In this document: in pieces, positions 6,596-14,871 of the stretch | Position numbering within the stretch: position 1 is the first letter of the stretch | Layout: the number at the start of each line of letters is the position of its first letter | Assembly: GCA_050179135.1 (NCBI GenBank) | Contig: JBFXFK010000041.1 | Coordinates: 1 to 33,083, forward strand | Direction: 5' to 3' | DNA from: UBA4064 sp050179135 | GTDB taxonomy: Bacteria > Desulfobacterota > Desulfobacteria > Desulfobacterales > Desulfatirhabdiaceae | DNA: 33,083 nucleotides | The notes under the pieces: generated by a model | What the model was told of the DNA's origin: nothing | Databases searched by the model: none | Seen by the model: only the letters and a program-made list of their open reading frames with translations | Translations under genes and position numbers: made by a program

Positions 6596-8842
6596 TCAAA
6601 CCCGGTATGTGAATGCCGGGCTGCGGGATGAATTTTCACGGTAAAGGGCCTGAGTTTTTCTCAGGTTTTTGAGCCTGATGAGCAGATCATTATATTTGAA
6701 ATCATCCACCGTCACTGTCACAGATGTATGGATATCCTGCCTTACGATTTCGTTCGGCTTCTCCATAATGGCAGATCCGGCCACATGATGGTCGGATACG
6801 GGTGCGCTCTCCACAATATTGTCATACCCGGTTATGCTGGTTTCGTCTTCGCTGTGATCCATAACCCAGAAATAACCATCCGAATCCATCCTTGCCCGGA
6901 TTCCGGTTTCGTAAACACCGGAAAATCTGGTCAGACCGGTGCGTTTGAACCGGTCGGAATCACCGTATATCCGTCTCATGGAACCGGGCCACGGTTTTTT
7001 GATCACCAGCCATCCGCAGTCGTCAGATCTCGGGTGATCCGGGTCTTGCCGGATAATTTCCGGCAGAATCCCGAAGACGGGCAACGTGGCGGAACCGGGT
7101 TTGCAGGGGGTGGCTCCGGGAAGCGGGCTGATGACAATGCCGCCGGTTTCGGTCTGTCCCCATGTGTCCACGATGGGACATCTGCCCTGACCGATTGTGT
7201 CGCGGTACCACATCCAGACTTTGGGGGTGACGGGGTCTCCGAACGCGCCCAGCAACCGGAGCGAGCACAGATCGTGTTTTCCGGGCCAGTCGTTTCCCGC
7301 TTTCATGAGGGCGCTGAGGGCTCTTGATGCGGTATGGAAAATGCTCACCCGATGGTTTTCGATGATGTCCCAGAACCGGTCGGGGCCGGGATGGTTGGGG
7401 ACACCTTCAAACACCAGACTTGTGGCGCCATTGACCAGCGGGCCATAGACGGTATAGCTGTGGCCGGTTATCCCGCCGATATCCGCCGTACACCAGTATG
7501 TATCCGTTTCCCGGATATCAAAAATCCATTTGAAGGTCTGCATGACATACACCAGGTAACCGGCTGTTGTATGAAGCACGCCCCTGGGCTTATCCGTAGT
7601 CCCGCCGGCGTACAGAATGAAGAGCGGGTCCTCTGCATCCATGATTTCCGGCGTGCAGTCATTGGCAATATCCTCCGCCCCGATTTCCCTGTCCCACCAG
7701 AAATCCCGCCCGTCACACATGGGGGATTCCATATCCAGCCTGCGAACGACAATGACATCGGTGATGCCGGGGCATGAGGCCAGCGCGAGGTCGGCCTGTT
7801 CCTTGCATCTGACAACCCTGCCCCCCCGGGTGTAGCCGTTGGCGCAGATCAGAAGACGGGACCCGCAATCCTGTATCCGGTCCCTGAGTGATTCTGCGGA
7901 AAGTCCGGCAAACACCACGGAATGGATGGCGCCGATTCGGGCGCATGCCAGCATGGCAATCGGCAGTTCCACAATCATGGGCAGATAAATGCTCACCCGG
8001 TCACCCTTTTGAACGCCATGCTTTTTCAGCACATTGGCAACCCGGCAGACCTGTCGGTGAAGCTGCTGGTAGGTGAGAATTTTTTCCTCGCCGGGCGTGT
8101 CGCCTTCCTGGATGAACGCGGCCTTGTTCTTTCGCCAGGTCACCAGGTGACGATCCAGGCAGTTGATTGTGAGGTTCAGTTTGCCTCCCACAAACCATTC
8201 ATGGATGCCTTCACTGATTTTTGGCGCCAATACCCTGTCCCATTTCCGGAACCAGTTCAGTTCCTCGGCCTGTTGGGACCAAAACGCCTTTGGATGTTCG
8301 ATTGACTGTTGATACATCGCCCGGTATTCCTCAAGGCTTCTGATTCCGGCATTTTTTTGGAATGCCTCCGGCGGGGGATAAATCCGGTCTTCGTTCAGGC
8401 GTGATGTAATGGTTTTGCGGTTGGAAATGTCTTCGATGGCAAAGGTGATCCGGTTCTTGCCGTCCCTGCGTTCATAGGTTATTGAATCGACAATCTTCCG
8501 GACCATGCGCAGTCCCAGTTCAATGTCTTCAATATCATCAAGGGAGATTATCCCGGTTGGCCGATCGGGTATCAGGGTGGGATTGAATTCCTTGCCGTCA
8601 TCCTCCAGGGTGACGGTCAAATTTCTGTCAAGCAGGGAGAAACCGATACCAATGGTGTGATTCCGTCCGTCTTCATGGGCATGGGAAATGATGCTGATGA
8701 AGAGTTCTTCAATCGCGAGATTTGCACGATAAATCAGGCTTTTGCCCAGTCCATGAAGCGTACCGAAGGCCGTCATTTTCTCGCTGATCTGCTGTATCCC
8801 GGTGACATGATTGCGCAGTTGCATGCTGTAATCGTTTGGCAC
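6596..8842 (-). CDS. Fusion: RsbW-like HATPase domain + degenerate acetyl-CoA-synthetase-like domain
   Basis: Of 748 residues, the first ~135 form a HATPase_c_2/anti-sigma-kinase-like domain (AIEELFISIISHAHE, DDGKEFNP, IELGLRMVRKIVDSI), and ~155-748 align throughout with AMP-forming acetyl-CoA synthetase (FAGLSAESLRDRI, TGHSYTVYGPL, CPIVDTWGQTETGG, GYLVIKKPWPG-type region). Key sites are altered. The N-box Asn of the kinase domain is replaced (EELFISII where EELFTNII is usual). The P-loop TSGSTGKPKG is AGGTTDKPRG. The acetate-pocket Trp before QTE is Gly562. The ribose-binding TGD is TGI (Ile648). The hinge GRVDD reads DHSED, and the A10 catalytic Lys is absent. It is probably not a working acetyl-CoA synthetase and may act as an adenylate or acyl-AMP sensor. 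Start GTG at 8840-8842 has GGAGAG upstream. No transmembrane segment. Confidence 0.85.
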   Translation of the reverse strand: MPNDYSMQLRNHVTGIQQISEKMTAFGTLHGLGKSLIYRANLAIEELFISIISHAHEDGRNHTIGIGFSLLDRNLTVTLEDDGKEFNPTLIPDRPTGIISLDDIEDIELGLRMVRKIVDSITYERRDGKNRITFAIEDISNRKTITSRLNEDRIYPPPEAFQKNAGIRSLEEYRAMYQQSIEHPKAFWSQQAEELNWFRKWDRVLAPKISEGIHEWFVGGKLNLTINCLDRHLVTWRKNKAAFIQEGDTPGEEKILTYQQLHRQVCRVANVLKKHGVQKGDRVSIYLPMIVELPIAMLACARIGAIHSVVFAGLSAESLRDRIQDCGSRLLICANGYTRGGRVVRCKEQADLALASCPGITDVIVVRRLDMESPMCDGRDFWWDREIGAEDIANDCTPEIMDAEDPLFILYAGGTTDKPRGVLHTTAGYLVYVMQTFKWIFDIRETDTYWCTADIGGITGHSYTVYGPLVNGATSLVFEGVPNHPGPDRFWDIIENHRVSIFHTASRALSALMKAGNDWPGKHDLCSLRLLGAFGDPVTPKVWMWYRDTIGQGRCPIVDTWGQTETGGIVISPLPGATPCKPGSATLPVFGILPEIIRQDPDHPRSDDCGWLVIKKPWPGSMRRIYGDSDRFKRTGLTRFSGVYETGIRARMDSDGYFWVMDHSEDETSITGYDNIVESAPVSDHHVAGSAIMEKPNEIVRQDIHTSVTVTVDDFKYNDLLIRLKNLRKTQALYRENSSRSPAFTYRV

Positions 8843-8952
8843 GGTTTATCTCTCCGGAAATTACTGAAAAAATATTTTTAAGACGGATTTTGAAATATCA
8901 TCGGAAAATGTTCATCGGAACCTACTGTAACCCGACGGAATTATGCAGCAAC

Positions 8953-9060
8953 TATAGCTTTCAAGATAATGATTTTGGGTGCGTTATCGGTCGGGGATGG
9001 CCGAGAAAAGGCCTATCCCCTCCCTGCTGCCTTCCCAAAATCATTATCTTGAAAGCTATA
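8953..9060. repeat. 108-bp element with perfect 27-bp terminal inverted repeats (MITE-like)
   Basis: The arms 8953-8979 and 9034-9060 are perfect reverse complements over 27 bases and begin and end with TATA. The 54-base centre has its own near-palindrome (ggggat-ggcc ... ggcc-t-atcccc, about 8994-9020). No coding capacity. TA-bounded inverted ends with a small non-coding core resemble a miniature transposable element of the IS630/mariner kind; a large structured RNA hairpin between two co-directional genes is the alternative. No T-run follows on the transcribed strand. The remaining bases of the 8843-9175 gap show nothing else I can support. Confidence 0.75.
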
Positions 9061-9175
9061 CCGGTTGAAAGCTTCAGAACAGGATAATTGAAATGATAAA
9101 AAGAGTGTTGGCAAGGCCCGGCGTTCACCTGTATGATTCTGCAATCCGGTTATGTTTTCGGTTTGGTGACGTCAA

Positions 9176-10318
9176 TCACGCCCCCTGACCCGGATCATTT
9201 TTGGGATATATTGCAGAAAAAGTGGTTCCGGTTTCTGTGGATTCAAACATGACCCGACCCTTCAGATAGCGCTCGCTCAACAGCTTCATGCTGTATGTAC
9301 CCAGCCCCCTTCCCGGGTCTTTTGTGGAAAAAGACCGCTGGAACACCTGGAGTTGAACATCGCGGGGCATCACAATCCGGTTATGTACCGTAAACGCCAC
9401 GTCATTGTCGCCCGGGATACAGTTTAACGTGACCACACCGCCACGATGACTGGCTTCTATGGCATTTTTGGTCATGTTTCCCACGACACGGCGCAGCAAT
9501 GTCCGGTCACTGATCAGGCCTGCGGGCCGGGCATCGGGAGAGATCTGAATGGTGCACTCATACAATGCACTGTGGTTCTGATAGTAATGTTTAACCTCTC
9601 TCAGCAGGGAAAGCCCATCCACTGCTTCCGGATGTACGATCAGTTCGCGGTTTTCAGCCGCCAGAAGTTCCTGTTGCGCCCGGATTTCATCGATCAGAAC
9701 TTCAGCCAGGTGGTGAATGATCTCCCGGAATTCCGCCATTTCTTCTTCTGTTGCGTCTTTCAGCAGATTGGCAAAGGATTGCAGATTGCCGGCAGTGTTC
9801 AAAATATCATGAAAAAAGATGCGTTCCAGCTCCCGCCGCCGCGTCTGATCCCGAATATCCGATATCGCCACAAGGCTGAATGACTCCCCCTTCAATTTCA
9901 GGGGTTCGGCCTGAACCCGGAATTCCAGAAAGTCACCGGTTTTCTGGATGACCCGCCAATCTTTTCTGGATGATCTGTTCTCCCGGGTTTCCAGAACAGC
10001 CTGCGTCATGCCACAGACACTGCAATATTCAGTTGTTCCGCATCCGCAGACCTCATCCGAATGAATGCACCCAAGGAATTCTCCCAAACGCTTACCATAA
10101 ACAGACTGTGCAGTCTCCCCTGCAAAATCGATCAGGGTGCGATTGGCATACACAATCTGGCGCTCCGGGTTCATCACGGCAACAAAATTGGAGGTAATAT
10201 TCGTGAATTGGGGCAGATATTCAACTTCGGCCAGAAGTCTGACCTGACGGGCGACCTCTCCTTCGGAAGCCCGCTCCGGGGATGCAAACTGCGTGACCAA
10301 AGGCATTTCAGATGTCAT
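9176..10318 (-). CDS. PAS histidine kinase with a cysteine cluster in the PAS domain
   Basis: A soluble 380-residue sensor kinase without a transmembrane helix. PAS domain about 35-155 (FVAVMNPERQIVYANRT at its start), H-box FFHDILN (His170), N-box NMTKNAIEAS (Asn281/285), and a G-region with RGLGTYSMKLL. The PAS domain holds Cys84, Cys91, Cys93, Cys99 and Cys102 plus His86, a spacing (C-x6-C-x-C-x5-C-x2-C) that suggests metal or Fe-S binding, or redox sensing. No receiver is attached, so a separate response regulator is needed; none with a DNA-binding domain is in the window. The start ATG has AAAGGAAAG upstream. Separated from the split kinase by 40 bp on the same strand, so probably co-transcribed with it. 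Confidence 0.85.
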   Translation of the reverse strand: MTSEMPLVTQFASPERASEGEVARQVRLLAEVEYLPQFTNITSNFVAVMNPERQIVYANRTLIDFAGETAQSVYGKRLGEFLGCIHSDEVCGCGTTEYCSVCGMTQAVLETRENRSSRKDWRVIQKTGDFLEFRVQAEPLKLKGESFSLVAISDIRDQTRRRELERIFFHDILNTAGNLQSFANLLKDATEEEMAEFREIIHHLAEVLIDEIRAQQELLAAENRELIVHPEAVDGLSLLREVKHYYQNHSALYECTIQISPDARPAGLISDRTLLRRVVGNMTKNAIEASHRGGVVTLNCIPGDNDVAFTVHNRIVMPRDVQLQVFQRSFSTKDPGRGLGTYSMKLLSERYLKGRVMFESTETGTTFSAIYPKNDPGQGA

Positions 10319-10358
10319 AAATGGACTTTCCTTTCAGATTGCGGCAAATTACCCGAAC

Positions 10359-11429
10359 TTATTGGGTCGTTGAATGCCCGGGGCCGTCCAGAATCTCTCT
10401 CAATTTGATCGACAACTCCCCGGCGTTGAAGGGTTTTTGAATGAATCCATTGCATCCCCTGTTCAGGATTTCTTCAGCCTTGCCGGCAGTGCTGTATCCA
10501 CTGCACAAAAGCACCCTGATCTCCGGATTGATCTTCTTCAGTTCTTCATAGGCTTCCCTGCCGCCGGTTTCCGGCATGATCATATCCAGAATGACAAGAC
10601 CAATCTCATGCTGGTGCTGATGATACAGATCGATGGCCATTTTCCCGGTTGAGGCAGACAGCGTCAAATATCCCAGCGCATGAAGCATATCCTGCATCAC
10701 CTCGATCATTTCGGCTTCATCATCGACCACAAGAACGGTTTCATCCCCTTTTAAAAACAGTTCAGAGACAGGCTCCTCTTTTGCCGGTTCCTGATTCGAG
10801 GCGGGTAAATAGACGGTAAACGTTGTTCCATTTCCCGGTTTGCTCATCACATCGATCACACCACCGTGATTGGTGATGATGCCATATGCGGATGTCAATC
10901 CCAGCCCTGTGCCACGTCCCTTGCTTTTGGTTGTAAAAAACGGATCGAAAATCCGGCGCCGGATTTTTTCATCCATTCCGGTCCCGTTATCCGTTACGGA
11001 TATTTTGACATATTTTCCGGGGTTCAGATGAACCTGCTGGTCAGAACCATCCCGTACAAAATGGTTTTGTGTCATCAGAGAAATGTCACCGCCCCCGGGC
11101 ATGGCATGGAACGCATTCACAAAGAGGTTCAGAAAAACCTGTTCCATTTGCCTGACATCGGCTTCCACTGTCCAGATACATTTGTCATACTGCTCCCGAA
11201 TGACAATTTCTTTCCGGGTGCGTCCAAACATCCGGGCTGTCTCCCGAAGGGTGGTGTTGAGATTGACCGGTTTGATCTGGTATTTGCCGCCTCTGGCAAA
11301 GCCCAGAAGCTGACTGGTCAATGCCGACCCGCTTTGAATACTTTCCTCGATCCGCTTCAGCCTGGGATGATGGGGATGCGCCGGATCCATCCCCATCAGT
11401 ATCATGGATATCTGTCCCTGAATGATCAT
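10359..11429 (-). CDS. Histidine kinase C-terminal half: HATPase + receiver (downstream of an in-frame stop)
   Basis: The 356-residue frame starts two turns after the phospho-acceptor His of a HisKA domain, at MIIQGQISMIL, and continues with the HATPase (NLFVNAFHAMPGGG, DNGTGMD, FDPFFTTKSKGRGTGLGL) and a receiver domain (VLVVDDEAE, acceptor in VILDMIMPE, KPF near the end). It is in the same frame as the REC-PAS frame that ends at 11463, separated only by one TAA and eleven sense codons that encode the rest of the H-box (GGIAHDFNNLL). No ribosome site precedes the ATG at 11427-11429. Translated alone, it would lack the phosphorylatable His and could only act in trans. I read it as the 3' half of one interrupted gene spanning 10359-12335. 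Confidence 0.8.
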   Translation of the reverse strand: MIIQGQISMILMGMDPAHPHHPRLKRIEESIQSGSALTSQLLGFARGGKYQIKPVNLNTTLRETARMFGRTRKEIVIREQYDKCIWTVEADVRQMEQVFLNLFVNAFHAMPGGGDISLMTQNHFVRDGSDQQVHLNPGKYVKISVTDNGTGMDEKIRRRIFDPFFTTKSKGRGTGLGLTSAYGIITNHGGVIDVMSKPGNGTTFTVYLPASNQEPAKEEPVSELFLKGDETVLVVDDEAEMIEVMQDMLHALGYLTLSASTGKMAIDLYHQHQHEIGLVILDMIMPETGGREAYEELKKINPEIRVLLCSGYSTAGKAEEILNRGCNGFIQKPFNAGELSIKLREILDGPGHSTTQ

Positions 11430-11462
11430 CAGCAGATTATTGAAATCATGTGCGATCCCGCC

Positions 11463-11465
11463 TTA
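11463..11465 (-). other. In-frame TAA within the H-box of one kinase gene
   Basis: The coding strand reads ATT GGT ACA TTG TAA GGC GGG ATC GCA CAT GAT TTC AAT AAT, that is IGTL-stop-GGIAHDFNN. In this conserved box the position of the stop is normally Ala (or Ser). The sequence on both sides is intact and in frame, so one nonsense codon accounts for the split, five codons before His296 of the joined protein. Confidence 0.9.
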
Positions 11466-12335
11466 CAATGTACCAATCGCCTCCATTTTCCGGGCATGTT
11501 GAAGCTGCTCCTCGAGCCTGATCCGGTCGCTGATATCCCTGACCACGCCATGCGTGCCCAGATATGTGGGGGGAATATCGGTTTCCCGGGCGCCATACAT
11601 TCCCATCCGTTTCAATTCCACTGTCACATGCTTCAGTTCACAGGCAACGGCGTCCACATCATGTTTCAGCGATTTCATCTGAATCCTGACACAGGAAGAT
11701 GTTCGCTCATCGGTCCGTCTTTCAAACAATGTCCATTTCGCTTTTTCCCGGTCTTCATCATGAATCAGACAGGTATAGTGTTTGCCGATCAGATCACTGG
11801 CCCTGAAACCCAGTATCCGTTCGACCGAGTTGTTGATAAAGGTGAAATTGCCATCCTGATCCAATGTATAAATGATATCCGGAGAATTCTGAACCAGGTA
11901 TTGATACCGGTCTTCGGACAGTTCCAGCTTTTCGCCGATGATGGCCTTTTCATGCTTCAGTTTTTTTTCATTCAATGCATTCTGGACGGTTTTCAGCAGT
12001 TTTTCGAATTCAAACGGTTTTTGAATGTAGTCATAGGCGCCTGTTTTCAATGCCAAGACAGCCTGATCCAGACTGTTGTTGCCCGTGACGACAATGACCG
12101 GAATCCCGGGATGATTTTCCTGGATATTCTTCATCAGCTCATGGCCGTTCATATCCGGAATTTCCAGATCGATCAGGGCCAGATCGATCTGGTCATTTGC
12201 AAGGAGTGCGCATGCCTCCAAACCGGAAAGCGAGGTAAGAACCCGATATCCCTCAAGGCTTAACAGCAGACGGGTGCTGTCACAGAATCGGGGTTCGTCA
12301 TCCACGATGAGTATGGTTGAATTCTGGCTCATCAT
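11463..12335 (-). CDS. Histidine kinase N-terminal half: receiver + PAS, truncated at the H-box
   Basis: The 290-residue product has an N-terminal receiver (ILIVDDEPRF, acceptor Asp near residue 55 in LIDLEIPDMNG, Lys in YIQKPFEF) and a PAS domain (about 145-275; DIIYTLDQDGNFTFINNS), then the coiled linker EEQLQHARKMEAIGTL, where TAA ends it. In the intact family the kinase core follows directly and is found in the same frame downstream (10359-11429). The start ATG overlaps the TAA of the HDOD kinase gene by one base (TAATG), with GGGAGA just upstream, so translation of the two is coupled. If the stop is real and not suppressed, this half would be a REC-PAS protein without kinase activity. 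A sequencing error is the main alternative. Confidence 0.85.
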   Translation of the reverse strand: MMSQNSTILIVDDEPRFCDSTRLLLSLEGYRVLTSLSGLEACALLANDQIDLALIDLEIPDMNGHELMKNIQENHPGIPVIVVTGNNSLDQAVLALKTGAYDYIQKPFEFEKLLKTVQNALNEKKLKHEKAIIGEKLELSEDRYQYLVQNSPDIIYTLDQDGNFTFINNSVERILGFRASDLIGKHYTCLIHDEDREKAKWTLFERRTDERTSSCVRIQMKSLKHDVDAVACELKHVTVELKRMGMYGARETDIPPTYLGTHGVVRDISDRIRLEEQLQHARKMEAIGTL

Positions 12336-14506
12336 TATCTCCCAGCCAATGTTTTTTTCAAATTGTCAACAGGCAGAACGATTCGAAATGTGGCGCCATT
12401 GCCCGCCTGACTCTGGCAATCGATGGTCCCTTTGTGCATTTCGATGATATTTCGGACAATGGACAGCCCCAGGCCGGCATGCTCTCCGGTTTTGGTGCCG
12501 ACAAACGGTTCGAACAGGTGCGCCTGTTGTTCTTCCGGAATGCCGGGTCCCTCATCGCGGATGATGATTTCGACATGTTCCGGATAACCGGGATTTGTCT
12601 GGCTGTCTTCAACCGGTGCAGCAATATGCCGCGTCCGGATATACAGTCCCCCGCCATTTTCCATGGCTTCTGCCGCATTTTTTATCAGATTGATAAATAC
12701 CTGTTTCATGCTGTTCCTGTCTGCCGCAACCGGTGGAAGATTCGGCTCCGGATGCAACTGAAGCCGGACATGATTCCGGTCGAGAAGGGACGCGCCCATA
12801 ATTTTTTCCAGATCGGACAGCAGGTTGTTCACATTCAGCATTTCCAGGTGATGAACCCAGTCTTCGGTAAATGTAGTCAGCCGGGACAAAATCTGTGAAA
12901 TCCGGTCGATTTCCTCATTGATGATCCGGATTTCATCCTGAGCCATATTGACGCCGGAAAGCTTGATCCCCAACAGTCTCAAATAGTTTTTGATGATACT
13001 CATGGGATTGTTGACTTCATGAATGATTCGCTTGGCCAGCGATGTGGATGCGTCAATCCGTTCTTTCTGTATCTGTTGGAGTTGAAACCGTTTCAGCAGA
13101 TGCATCCGCATGGCAGCCGCAGCATGACCCGCCAGCATGTGAAGCGGTTTGATGTGTTTGGATAGGGCGCAGAATTCCGGTTTATCCAGCCCCAGGACAA
13201 TGACGCCGATTGGCTCGTTGCAACTGATCATGGGCAGGCAAAGCATCCCCTCCTTTCCCATGAGCCGAATGATCTGATCGTCCGGAATGATGTTTGCGGC
13301 ATGGTCCGGACGATTGAAAGAATCGGTGATATGGCGGGTTTTCAAGCATGTTATCAGAAGACTGGTTTCAGTCTGCAGCGGAACGATCATATCCCGGATG
13401 ATCGAAAATGCCGGATCATGAATCAGCGTCTCTCCCTTCAGAAAGCGTTTATCCGGGTCCATGATAAAAAAATGAACAATCGGGATTTCAAAAAGCGTTT
13501 GAATTCCACCAACAGTCTCTTTCAATATGGCATATTCATCCTCGGCGCTCAGGAGATTTTGAAGAAAACCCAACAGAACCGCCTGATTTTCCATTTCCGC
13601 TGTCAGTTTTTGATGCGGTTCACGGTCGTTTTCCGTCATGCCGGATTCTGCTGACTGAATGGATTCAATTTCGATTTCCAGGGATTCGGCAATGACTTTC
13701 AATTCGTCATCCGCCTGAAGCATCAGGTTGTTCATATTCTCCTGGCCCAGTCCAAAAAATGCTCGGGCCGATTCCATTCCTTCAGGATTGATCCGACCGA
13801 CAGAACCGCTCAGGGCATTGGCCACATATACCAGTTTAATCAGTGGCAGCGAATTGGATATTTCGTTTGGGGGCGCATGATGATACAACACCGCATCCAC
13901 AACAAAAGATGGGAAATTCCATTTTTTTAAGAGTTCGGCGCCAATTTCCGCATGACTGGCCGCCATCCGCATCTCTTCGGCCAGGATTGACTCGGGGTTT
14001 TTCCGGTGCATGGACAGAATTTTGGCATAGGGTTCCGGAAAATTGACCCATAACACGATTTTTCCGATATCATGAAGCATTCCGGATAAAAAGGCTTCAT
14101 CCGGGTCGCGATATCGCGTTTTTTTTGCCATCAGCCTGGCGAGAATGGCGCAGCGCAGTGAATGCCACCAGAATTGTTTGATATTGAATGCCGTTTTTGA
14201 ATGAACGCCGTGTAGAACCGTATGAACCGAACTACATATGGCAATGTTCCGGATGGCGTTGGAGCCCAGAAAACGGACAGCGGCATCAACGGTTTTCAGC
14301 CGGTTTGAGGGTGAATAATATGCCGAATTGACCACTTTCAGTACCCGGCCGGTCAGGCCCGAATCTTTTTCAATGATGCGGGACAGATCGTTGAGGCCGT
14401 TGTTTTCTTCGTTGCAAACCCGGATGAGCTGGAAAAGAACGTGAGGCAGGGATGGAATATTTTTTAACGTGGACAGAAGATCGGAAATGGATCGTTGAAT
14501 CTTCAT
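12335..14506 (-). CDS. HDOD-GAF sensor histidine kinase
   Basis: A 723-residue cytosolic signalling protein. An HDOD domain (about 1-210; SLPHVLFQLI, DSGLTGRVLKVVNSAYYSP, GMLHDIGK, SHAEIGAELL, YHHAPP) is followed by a GAF-like region (about 310-475), then a kinase core with H-box RIIHEVNNP (His496) and HATPase (NLIKNAAEAM, DEGPGIP, GLGLSIVRNIIEMHKG). HDOD domains are HD-related, usually non-catalytic, and common in delta-proteobacterial signalling. The start at 14504-14506 is chosen because GGAGAT lies 10 nt upstream; the frame could extend 19 codons to 14563 but with no ribosome site. It is first in the minus-strand signalling cluster and translationally coupled to the REC-PAS kinase, which could accept its phosphate on the N-terminal receiver. 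Confidence 0.9.
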   Translation of the reverse strand: MKIQRSISDLLSTLKNIPSLPHVLFQLIRVCNEENNGLNDLSRIIEKDSGLTGRVLKVVNSAYYSPSNRLKTVDAAVRFLGSNAIRNIAICSSVHTVLHGVHSKTAFNIKQFWWHSLRCAILARLMAKKTRYRDPDEAFLSGMLHDIGKIVLWVNFPEPYAKILSMHRKNPESILAEEMRMAASHAEIGAELLKKWNFPSFVVDAVLYHHAPPNEISNSLPLIKLVYVANALSGSVGRINPEGMESARAFFGLGQENMNNLMLQADDELKVIAESLEIEIESIQSAESGMTENDREPHQKLTAEMENQAVLLGFLQNLLSAEDEYAILKETVGGIQTLFEIPIVHFFIMDPDKRFLKGETLIHDPAFSIIRDMIVPLQTETSLLITCLKTRHITDSFNRPDHAANIIPDDQIIRLMGKEGMLCLPMISCNEPIGVIVLGLDKPEFCALSKHIKPLHMLAGHAAAAMRMHLLKRFQLQQIQKERIDASTSLAKRIIHEVNNPMSIIKNYLRLLGIKLSGVNMAQDEIRIINEEIDRISQILSRLTTFTEDWVHHLEMLNVNNLLSDLEKIMGASLLDRNHVRLQLHPEPNLPPVAADRNSMKQVFINLIKNAAEAMENGGGLYIRTRHIAAPVEDSQTNPGYPEHVEIIIRDEGPGIPEEQQAHLFEPFVGTKTGEHAGLGLSIVRNIIEMHKGTIDCQSQAGNGATFRIVLPVDNLKKTLAGR

Positions 14507-14871
14507 GGAATGTAACATCTCCAGTGATCGGTTGTGGATTATTTGAATGGCAGTGGTTATCATAAAACATCGGATGATTCAACATGAGCGTTCAGCCATC
14601 AGCCATCAGCCTTCATCCTTTTGTAACGACGGGGGCAATCCTCCCAGGATGCTTTATAATTATTTGGTATAAATATTAATGTATTATAGAAAAATCAAAT
14701 ATCGGACAATAACAGTTGATGACAAAATTGAATCATCGTATTAAAATTGCCAATATTTTTCATTCGTGAAGTTTCCGGCTTTTTGCCCCCGATTATTGAC
14801 ATGGGATTGACCTTGAACATTCACCATTCTGCATTCATCCTTATTAAATTGAAACGAGGGACCATTAACCA
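14507..14871. other. Divergent intergenic region between the HDOD kinase and dnaB
   Basis: The 365 bases separate two divergently transcribed blocks. They hold a 7-bp tandem repeat (14593-14620) and then an AT-rich stretch (about 14650-14760) with TATAAT at 14655-14660 and several TATTA-like motifs. Close to dnaB is TTGACA (14796-14801), a possible -35 box, but no convincing -10 follows at 17 bp. GAGGG at 14856-14860 is the likely ribosome site for dnaB. Promoters for both directions are expected here; I cannot place them firmly. Confidence 0.45.
14593..14620 (-). repeat. 7-bp tandem repeat, 4 units
   Basis: On the minus strand it reads AAGGATG AAGGCTG ATGGCTG ATGGCTG: four uninterrupted heptamers. 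The same heptamer family occurs at 19581-19629 (plus strand) and in decayed form at 25829-25849, in each case between genes. Confidence 0.75.

Noticed and set aside
11463..11465. Recoding of the in-frame stop as selenocysteine or pyrrolysine
   Set aside because: The codon is TAA; those recodings use TGA and TAG, and the position normally holds a small residue with no catalytic role.
10866..12263. A 465-codon plus-strand open frame
   Set aside because: It is antisense to the two kinase halves, which carry conserved motifs; its translation has no recognisable domain.
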